Assembly (NCBI GenBank): GCA_014529385.2
Contig: CM043960.1
Span: 75,239,910-75,303,909 of the forward strand
Reading direction: 5' to 3'
DNA length: 64,000 nucleotides
DNA from: Adiantum capillus-veneris
Taxonomy: Eukaryota > Streptophyta > Polypodiopsida > Polypodiales > Pteridaceae
The translations under genes were made by a program, and so were the position numbers. This document shows positions 56,323-64,000 of this stretch, piece after piece. Under the pieces are notes generated by a model. The model was not told where the DNA came from and did no database searches. It saw only the letters and a list, made by a program, of their open reading frames with translations. The stretch's first letter is position 1. The number at the start of each line of letters is the position of its first letter.

Positions 56323-57345
56323 TTAAAAACCTTTACAAGACAACGAGTAAATGTTTTCAAATGTTACAAAAACTATCCAAGTGTGATAGTGAAATATTTG
56401 TGAGAATATCTTCATTCTCCTGTTCACGCTGATCTTTAAGCTTATTATAGTCTTCAGACATTTTGAACATTGCATATAGCTTTTTGGATATCTCATACTC
56501 ACATTAGCACAATGAAAGCTATTCATCATGCTTTGCATCAAGCATGATATATGGTACATATGTCCGCATGGCAAGCTGAAGTGGCCACACCACTCATGAA
56601 AGAATTATCTACATATGGGGCAAGGACCACCGTGCTCACCAGAAGCTGGAGGGGCCTCAATAGATGTTGGGTGCTCAATCAATGTGGCAGCATTTTGTTT
56701 TTTTATAGTTGCCTATAACTCTTTTACGTGGCGAGATAGCACCTTCACCTCCCTTTGCAAGTCTCTATTTAGGGTTGCTTCTGCATGAGAGCCTTGTGTA
56801 GCTTGTGATGCTTGCCTGAGTTGAGTTTGAAGCTCCTCCTTAACTTGGTGCACTTCCATTGATGCACCTTCTAGTGCCAATGACATCTCTTGCCGTGTGA
56901 CGGTGATTGCACTGCTACGAATGTCCTCAACCATCATATGAGGTGTCCTTGAGCTGAAGTCCACTGCTTCACCCAAGACATAATGCATGTTTAACATCTT
57001 GGCAAACCACAATGGACAATCCATATAATGCATAGGATGACCCATAACATCGAGATATATGTTCTCTCCATTGTCTTGTATGTCTGCATTAATGCATTGT
57101 GATAGCTTGAGTCGGCCTTTCTTGATGTTGTCATCTGCAACACCTGGCCATATGGATTTGACCATTTCTCGGTCAATCCTAGAGTTCACCTCTTTCCATT
57201 GTGTACCCACTGGGTTGGCCCACTGAGAGCAACGAGCTGCAATTCGAGCGGTGTCATTCACTCCACCGCCTTGACACATGGATCTAAGACGCTCAAAAGC
57301 GCGCTTAGCCCTTTGATTATCATTATCCATATCCTGATTAAACAC
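56323..57345 (-). pseudogene. hAT cargo: coiled-coil/RING-like protein, two in-frame stops
   Basis: One continuous minus-strand frame is broken by a TAG near 56711 and a TAA near 56612. The N-terminal 210 residues contain a conserved-looking core (WFAKMLNMHYVLGEAVDFSS) and a Glu/Gln-rich helix likely to form a coiled coil (EVHQVKEELQTQLRQASQAT). The C-terminal part has PCPICR, then LPCGHMYHISCL and MQCSKC, a C-X2-C...C-X-H-X2-H-X2-C...C-X2-C pattern as in RING-H2 fingers. RING proteins are commonly E3 ubiquitin ligases. It is probably a captured host gene or an old accessory gene of the transposon. The natural start may be MDNDNQ, five codons in. Confidence 0.55.
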
Positions 57346-57378
57346 TATACTTCAGTTACGGCATACAAACTTAATGAT

Positions 57379-57517
57379 AATCAATTGCTATAAGAGTAAC
57401 CACCATTTTACGACAATCAATTGATATAAGAGTAACCACCATTTTACGACAATCAATTGATATAAGAATAACCACCATCTTACAACAATCAATTGATATA
57501 AGAGTAACCATCATTTT
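57379..57517. repeat. 36-bp tandem repeat, about four units
   Basis: The unit CAATTGATATAAGAGTAACC followed by ACCATTTTACGACAAT repeats with few changes. It sits between the RING-like and kinase-like genes. Confidence 0.9.
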
Positions 57518-57757
57518 TTAAATCAATGAATAACAATCAGTGATTCCACGTGGCTTATTGCTTGAAACTTAAGAGAAAAAACAAAACTCATAGAAAATTT
57601 GTTGTCTATTGAGATATAACAAAGTGTTTTTTTACTCATACATCATCCATGGCGCATAAAACCCAAATGTTAAAAGTGCTTTTATAAGTCAAAAGTCTCA
57701 GAAAACCCTACTTCATAAAGTACATCATATATCCATCAAAAAAAGGCTACACTCATT

Positions 57758-59201
57758 TCAGAGGGAGGGTCGTTCTGGCTGGGCTTCAAATCTTTCTAAT
57801 TCTTCATCCAAAAGTGCCAAGGTCTTTCTCTCTGTGGATTTCTTCCTCACCCAACCTTCCACAACAATCCTGGATATGGTTTGTACCTCCACTGAAACCT
57901 TATGTTTGAACCAATATGTGCTATAGTAGTTAGACAAATCTCCACAAAACTTACAACAAAATTGCCATATCACCCATCCTATGGCGTACACATCTGTGGC
58001 CTTGGTCCATGGGCACGGGTGATTGCCATCTAGTAACTCAGGAGCTCTCCAAGGATGAAGCTTTTGTCAAATTTCATCGGTATTGTTGGTCTTTTCTGTC
58101 TCTAAGCCAACAGGCAGAGCCAATCTCCAATCAATTATTCCAATACGGAGAGTGAGATCCTTGGTAAAGTCCAACATGATGTTCCATGGATGGAGATCAT
58201 TTTGGATCACTCCCTCGTCATGTGTGAATCGCAATGCCTTCACTCAACGAGGGAGCATGATTGCACATGCTCTTGATACATGTTTTCTGGTCTTCAGAGG
58301 GTTGCTCCCATTTGAAGTCTGCAGGGATCTTTCCTTTCCCCTCTTGATGCGCTACAAGCGTCGTGAAAGAGCCATGTGGATGGGGCACTGTCTCCATAAG
58401 ATCACCTAAAGTTCCCCCATTGAAGTAGGGGAATATCAGAAACCATGGCAACGTTACAGAGATGGCAATACTCCTCACAATCCCTCTATGGTTGAGATCT
58501 ACCCCACTTTCTGATTCAAAGTTTTTCCACTGATGCTTGGCCTGTCCTTTGAACTCCTTGGCACAATAAGTATTCGTTGCAGGAAGGAAACTGATCCCTT
58601 TGATTTGAACTTGCCACCCTGTGCCATAAGCCCCTGACCCAAGTTTCTTGATCTTCTTAATGGACTTATTTGGAATGCCCAGAGTCATACTACATTCAGA
58701 ATTGTATATACTGCTCTCTAGGTGACTTGCAGAAGTAGTAGAACCCGATGTTCCCTCAATGGCAGCCTCGTCAATAAATGGTTCTCCAACTTGGCTGCTC
58801 CCCACAACACTGGTGACAGCCATTCGCATTTTCTTGCTTAGGCCAAACTGTGTGTCTATGTGGGATGCTCGCCTTGACCTCTCCTTTTTAGCTCTCCATC
58901 TAGTGTTCCAATGCTCTAGCTTACCCTTGTCTACTTCTTGAGGGCATTCCTCTTTCAAATCAAAGGCCACCTTGGTCAAATTGCCCACCCAACTGCTCAG
59001 TAATGAGTTTATTGATTCGGTTGTTTTGTCTGGATATAACAACAACATTTTGCGGGCAATCTCACTGTATATTGATTGCAATCTAGACTCATCTGCAATA
59101 ATCTGCACTATATCGTCGGGATCTAGTGCACTGACGATCGTAATCAACAAATGTCTAATTTTCTTTTTGAACTCTATCATTGAAGTAGCAGAAGGATCCA
59201 T
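57758..59201 (-). pseudogene. hAT cargo: protein-kinase-like gene, one frameshift and one stop
   Basis: I chose the start MDPSATSMIEF (59201) because the upstream part of the frame enters the tandem repeats. About 180 residues of unknown N-terminal region precede the kinase domain. There is a Gly loop LGSGAYG (near 58640) and the ATP-binding Lys in TYCAKEF. After a frameshift near 58275 come the catalytic loop VIQNDLHPWNIML (58182-58208), IIDW in place of the DFG box (near 58128), APELL (58035-58049) and DVYAIGWVIWQ. A TGA at 58067-58069 lies before APELL. Catalytic Lys, Asp and Asn are kept; DFG is changed to IDW, so activity was perhaps atypical. It resembles plant RLK/WAK-type kinase folds; the exact subfamily is not recognised. 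Confidence 0.7.
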
Positions 59202-59316
59202 TTTGCCTGCAATGGTATTATTGCAAACAACACATTGTGAAATATAACTATGTGCCACTACATTTGGATCTTTTCTACGTGAAAGAAAAAGTGCAATATA
59301 GACCATAGATCTCGTA

Positions 59317-60475
59317 CGCTTTTGCAGTAACACACCTAATCGCAATTGCAACCATGTGTCAATGCCTCACCGTATGACAACTTACAAACAGATGTTCCTA
59401 TCATTCTAGCAGCAACACACCTAGTCGCAAATGCAACCATGTGCCGAAGCATGAATGACTGGGAGCAACATAAAACATAGTCACCCTACGCTTTTGCAAT
59501 GACATACCTAGCCAAAATTGCAACCATGTGCCAGTGCATCCACGCACGGTGACTTCTTTCAAACAGATGCTACCGTCATTCTAGCAGCAGCACACCTAGT
59601 CGCAATTGCAACCATGTGCCGAAGCATGAATGACTGGGAGCAACATAAAACATAGTCATCCTACGCTTTTGCAATGACACACCTAGCCGCAATTGCAACC
59701 ATGTGCCAGTGCATCCACGCACGGTGACTTCTTTCAAACAGATGCTCCTGTCATTCTAGCAGCAACACACCTAGTCGCAATTGCAACCATGTGCCGAAGC
59801 ATGAATGACTGGGAGCAACATAAAACATAGTCATCCTACGCTTTTGCAATGACACACCTAGTCGCAATTGCAACCATGTGCCAGTGCATCCACGCACGAT
59901 GTCTTCTTTCAAGATTCAAGCATATGAAGCATTATGAAATTATTTGAGCACACATTCATGCATTAGATGCTACCATCAATCTAGCAGCACCACAACTAGT
60001 CGCAATTGCAACCATGTGCCGAAGCATGAATGACGGGAAGCAACATAAAACATAGTCATCTTGCGTTTTTGCAATGACACACCTAGTCGCAATTGCAACC
60101 ATGTACCAGTGCATCCACGCATGGTGACTTCTTTCAAACAGATGCTCCTATCATTCTAGCAGCAACACACCTAGTCGCAATTGCAACCATGTGCCGAAGC
60201 ATGAATGACTGGGAGCAACATAAAACATAATCACCCTATGCTTATGCAATGACACACCTAGCCGCAATTGCAACCATGTGCCAGTGCATTCACACATTGT
60301 TACTTCTTTCAAACAAATTCTCCTGTCATTCTAGCAGCAACACACCTAGTCACAATTGCAACCATGTGCCGAAGCATGAATGACTGGGAGCAATATAAAA
60401 CATAATCATCGTACGCTTTTGCAATGACACACCTAGCCGCAATTGCAACCATGTGCCAGTGCATCCACGTACGAT
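59317..60475. repeat. Tandem array, ~174-bp unit, seven copies
   Basis: Units start near TACGCTTTTGCAATGACACA at 59317, 59489, 59665, 59839, 60062, 60238 and 60413. Each contains two copies of the half-motif CACACCTAGTCGCAATTGCA, followed by ACCATGTGCC. The fourth interval is ~50 bp longer through an insertion near 59910-59965. The array lies in the inferred leader of the kinase transcript. Confidence 0.9.
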
Positions 60476-60658
60476 GATTTGATAAAAGAAATTTTAAACC
60501 TTTAAGTTTTAACGCAAAAAACTCAAAAAACATCAATAAAATAAGGAAGGGTTTAAAAAATTACAGCTACATTGCTTTGAGAATGTGGAAAGCTGCCAGA
60601 AAGTTTGGTGAAGACTTTTCAATGTACCTCTTTTGTGAAAAGACAAGCACCGGCATCA

Positions 60659-60669
60659 CCTTTATATAG
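60659..60669 (-). promoter_or_regulatory. TATA box, hAT right end (kinase side)
   Basis: CTATATAAAGG on the minus strand lies just inside the GC-rich right subterminal repeats and points toward the kinase gene. It mirrors the left-end TATA box, so each end has an inward-facing promoter. Confidence 0.5.
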
Positions 60670-60674
60670 CCATG

Positions 60675-60790
60675 GCAGGCCCGGCGGCAGGCAAATAGCT
60701 TTACCCGGCGTGACCGCCGGGAAGATTCACTAGCCCGGCGGGCCAACTAATTAGCCCAGCGGGCTACGAGCCGGTCTCCAGGTCTCCCTG
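60675..60790. repeat. GC-rich subterminal repeats, hAT right end
   Basis: It contains GGCCCGGCGG, CCCGGCG, GCCCGGCGGGCC and GCCCAGCGGGC motifs, the counterpart of 52750-52875. Confidence 0.65.
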
Positions 60791-60895
60791 GAGATCAAAA
60801 AAGATGAATGTCAATTAACAAAATATTTGTTATTTTGCATTTCTATTGTTATTAACCTGAAATTATAGTGTGATCACGTCATTTTGAAATCCCGG

Positions 60896-61335
60896 GCTAC
60901 AAGGGGGGGTCGACCAAAGCAAGCTAGGGGGCTGCTTAGGGGATATACTCTCCCACACACACTCTCATTATGCATTATGCAAAGTGCAAGAGCTCCCTCT
61001 CCTTCTCTAAGCAAGTAGAGGTTGAGAGCTTACACCAACACTCTTGGCTAAGGAGTGAAAATCCAACCAAGAGCCATGCTTCAATGCTTAAGCTTGCCAT
61101 CTTCTCCTTGTTCATTACTATGCTATTATGGATGCTAGCAAGAAGAGCTATGATAAGTGAGGAACTAATTCTTTCTCCTATGAAATGTTTCTTCTTCCTC
61201 TTCCCTACCCTCATTCCCTACAAGCTTTCACAACCTTCGAAGGTGTTTGAGGTCTTGGGACTGATACTTGGGATAGTTAAATCTTTCTTCAAAGTTTATG
61301 TTATGTTTGTGATGCATGAAGCTTTCCATCTTCAT
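60896..61335 (+). repeat. A 3' LTR, right part
   Basis: It resumes at GCTACAAG and follows the 5' LTR from 37197 to about 37640 (ATACTCTCCC, then CATTATGCATT, then GATGCATGAAGCTTTCCATC). It is cut at 61335 (TTCAT) by the D LTR. The open frame 60970-61356 is LTR sequence and not a gene. Confidence 0.85.
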
Positions 61336-64000
61336 TGTAAGGTTTCCAGTTTCTAAAACCTTAAAAATTGTACAAAGCTTGTAAAATTAACTTGAAAACC
61401 ACTATTGAATGATTCAATCATGGCTGATATTGGTATTTTTGGAATCATAACCAGAATCCGATAAAATATGGAAAAGTTACGGGCCCTAAAAGGTTACACT
61501 AGGAATTCAATTAGTTAAAAAAAACTAGATGGTTTCAGTAATTATTATTAAGAAAGACTTTCTTATCATAACGTTCTAGAATTAACTGATATTCCAATTT
61601 TCATTATTAAAAATCAGTAAAATCAACCAAAATCGATTCTAGAAGCTGAGGCGGCAGTGTGGAGCTATGGGGAACGTGCCAGAGATAGAAATGGCAATAG
61701 TTGGCGCTACCTTGAAGCTGGGGGCCTGCTTGAGGTGTCAAAATCTACCAAAACAGCCAAGGGCCCAGAAAAACTATAAAAAGACCCCCTTTCCTTCATA
61801 AAAATTTAGACTCAGAGCCTTGGCACACTTTCTCTCATCTAGAGAGACCGCTAAACAGAAATCACTAGAGATCAAGCTCTAGTTGGTTAATTAAACGATA
61901 ATTAGCCTAATCCTTCTTAATTAGTAAAACCTATTTTCTTAATAAATTAAAGATTAATCTTATGTATACTCAAAAATCCTCTCTTAATTAAATATTCTCT
62001 GTTGATTATTGTAATTAAGGTTAGGGATATTAAGCTAATTAATTATTATATCATATTAGGATTGAAATTATCCATATTAACCATAAATTAATGGAAATTA
62101 TACTAATTAATTTTAGAATAAGTTGAGATAATTATCAGAGTTGTGTTAGATTGGCATTAAGCTAGAAAAATTATCTTAAATTTGTTTTAGTAATTTTCAT
62201 AATTAATTAAGCACAATTACACTGTTTTTGAGAGAAAATAAAGAGGAAAGTAATTAATTTGATTCAAAATGTTTTAAGATAATTATCAGAGGTTAATTAC
62301 ATCTTAGAGAGCTTGTGATAGTTATGTTAACCTTAGATAATTAATTTACCTAACTATTTTAATAGAATTATACTGCTTTTAGTACAAATTAAAAGGGGCA
62401 AATTAGCAAATTGATTCCAAATGCTTTAAGTTATTTACCAGAGGTTAATCACATCTTAAGAAACCCGTCCTACTTATGTTAACCTCAGATACTTAATTTA
62501 CCTAATTATCTTAGCAGACATACACTGTTCTTAGGAGAAATTAAAACGGGAAAATTAGCAAATTGATTCAAAATTCTTTGAGTTACTTATGAGAGGTTAA
62601 TCACAATCTTAAGAAACCTATGATAACTATGTTAACCTTAGATAATTAATTTACCTAATTATCTTAGCAGAATTACACTGTTTTTAGGACAAAAATTAAA
62701 AGAGAGAAATTAGCATATTGATTCAGAATGCTTTGAGTTATTTATTATATTTTACTTACATCTTAGAAAGCCAATGATAATTATGATAACCTCAGATGAT
62801 TAGTTTAACTAATTATCTTAGTAGAGTTACATTGATATTATGACAAATTAAATGAGAAAAATATCAAATTGATTCAAAATGCTTTGAGTTATTTATCAGA
62901 GGTTAATTACATTTTAGGAAACTTGTGATAATTATGTTAATCTTAGATAATTATGTTAACTTAATTATCTTAGCAGAATTACACTAATTTTAGGATAAAT
63001 TAAAAGGGGGAAATAACAAATTGATTCAAAAGGTTTTGAGTTATTTATCAGAGGTTAATTATATCTTAAAAAAACTTGTGATAATTATGTTAACCTCAGA
63101 TAATTGGTTTACCTAATTATCTTAGTAGAATTACACTGTTTTAAGGATAAATTAAAAGGGGAAAAAAATAAAAATTATTTGAGTTATTTTTGAGAGGTTA
63201 ATTACATTTGAGAAAACCCGTGATAATTATGTTAACCTCAAATAATTAGTTTACCTAATTATCTCAATAAAATTATATTATTTTTAGGGAAATATAAAAG
63301 GGGGAAAATAGTAAATTAATCCAAAAACCTTTGATATAATTATTAGAGGTAGAACACACCTTGAGGAATCCGTGATAAATATCCTAATCTTAGATAAATA
63401 GTTTAAATACTTTTTTTCATTAAAAGTAACCAATTTTGCGTATAAAATAGAGAAAGGAAATTAGTAAATGAATTCATCTAATTACTAAATAAATACCTGA
63501 GGTCAAAAATCACTATTGAAGGTTGGAAAAATTACGTCAGTATAAATGGTTGGTATAACAAATTACTATCAGCAAGATTTTGCCTAAATTAGACCATACG
63601 TATAGGAGGGAAAGGTTATAAATTAAATTTATGAAAATTCCTAAAGATAAAACATATTAAATTACATTTAGGGTGAGTAATCCATTAGCCAATAGGAACT
63701 ATAATTTTCTAAGGTTAAATATAAAATATTCATGGAATATAGACTAAGGAAAAACCTAGTTAAATAGATTCCCTAATTAAATGGTAATTATGGGAAATTA
63801 CTTATAGTACAAGGAAGTTACAGGAGGAATATCTCATCCAAAACTATCAAGGATACCTACTTACTCCCAAAATCTTTATTTTTGGGTAAAAAAGAAGAAA
63901 AGATATTATTCAATTAAACCTCTAATCCATTAAGTCTTTTTATAAAGCTGTCGATATGGCTCCAAAGAGAACCAGAGGAAATCCTCTTACCGAGGAAGAG
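61336..64000 (+). repeat. D-family LTR, plus orientation, continues past the window
   Basis: It starts TGTAAGGTTTCCAGTTTC, the intact end missing from the solo LTR at 21816. It follows the D1 LTR in reverse complement, including the AT-rich array (about 62200-63290). Whether it is a solo LTR or the 5' LTR of a full element cannot be seen. Confidence 0.9.
63956..64000 (+). CDS. Start of the D-family LTR small ORF, cut by window end
   Basis: ATG at 63956 begins MAPKRTRGNPLTEEE, the fourth occurrence of this start in the window. The remainder is outside. Confidence 0.45.
   Translation, partial: MAPKRTRGNPLTEEE

Larger units (their letters stand above)
52644..60895. mobile_element. 8.25-kb hAT transposon carrying kinase and RING-like genes
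   Basis: It is flanked by a perfect 8-bp duplication GCTACAAG (52636-52643 and 60896-60903) inside the A 3' LTR, whose uninterrupted version is at 37197. Terminal inverted repeats are imperfect: TAGGGATTTTAATTACGCGA at the left and, reading inward, CCGGGATTTCAAAATGACGT at the right. Contents are GC-rich subterminal repeats at both ends, a ~151-bp tandem array, a decayed hAT transposase (plus), a RING-like gene (minus), a kinase-like gene (minus) and a ~174-bp tandem array. The transposase has many stops, so this copy cannot move itself. Confidence 0.88.
35891..61335 (+). mobile_element. A: old chromodomain-type Ty3/gypsy element, multiply invaded
   Basis: A's own sequence is 35891-41078, 51178-52643 and 60896-61335. 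It has a 5' LTR, an iMet-like primer site, decayed gag and pol, and a chromodomain-like tail. Its 3' LTR starts at 51832. It is interrupted by a fold-back element, element B, a hAT transposon, and at 61336 a D-family LTR, so the true 3' LTR end is outside the window. The region between RNase H and the integrase tail is missing. Confidence 0.85.

Noticed and set aside
60970-61356. 128-codon plus-strand frame
   Set aside because: It lies wholly within the A LTR (same as 37273 onward) and is not conserved as an ORF in the other LTR copy.
1-64000. CRISPR arrays, tRNA/rRNA genes, bacterial operons
   Set aside because: The tandem arrays have unit lengths of 36-174 bp without spacers. No tRNA cloverleaf or rRNA signature was noticed, and the context is a plant nuclear genome.

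Overview
The window is repeat-dominated nuclear DNA of a land plant with a large genome. I infer this from plant-type Ty3/gypsy lineages (a chromodomain lineage with very long LTRs and a Tat-like lineage with two RNase H domains), hAT transposons, nested insertions and AT-rich intergenic DNA. A Penelope-like retroelement also seems present, which would fit a conifer or a seed-free plant better than a typical flowering plant, but I cannot name the organism. I see no ordinary host gene with intact structure. Almost all coding potential lies in transposable elements, most of it broken.

Layout. 1-2329 is intergenic, with a fragment of a small ORF family (3-122), a 44-unit GA microsatellite and a 208-bp hAT-type MITE with an 8-bp target duplication. 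2401-15079 is a complete minus-strand chromodomain gypsy element (called D1, Del/Tekay-like): two 3.8-kb LTRs, primer site, polypurine tract, an unknown first ORF, then decayed gag and pol. It sits inside a copy of a third family (called C, Penelope-like). Pieces of C fill 2330-2400 and 15080-31312: C1, C2 (interrupted by a truncated solo D LTR at 21816-25129), then C3, C4 and an inverted C5 joined end to end. 31313-35890 is mostly unrecognised, with a decayed coding stretch near 33.9-35.9 kb.

35891-61335 is an older gypsy element (A) invaded several times. A 463-bp fold-back element sits in its 5' LTR. A Tat-like element (B, 41079-51177) sits in its pol. An 8.25-kb hAT transposon (52644-60895, 8-bp target duplication) sits in its 3' LTR. 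A plus-oriented D-family LTR starts at 61336 and runs off the window.

Two elements carry unusual cargo. B has four ORFs between its primer site and gag, forming two pairs of paralogues. A pair of ~70-residue proteins is followed by a pair of ~155-residue proteins, and the latter lack start codons but each follow a CAG of the same codon phase. The hAT element carries a decayed transposase read from its left end. From its right end, on the opposite strand, it carries a decayed protein-kinase-like gene and a RING-like gene. Each end has its own inward-facing TATA box beside GC-rich subterminal repeats.
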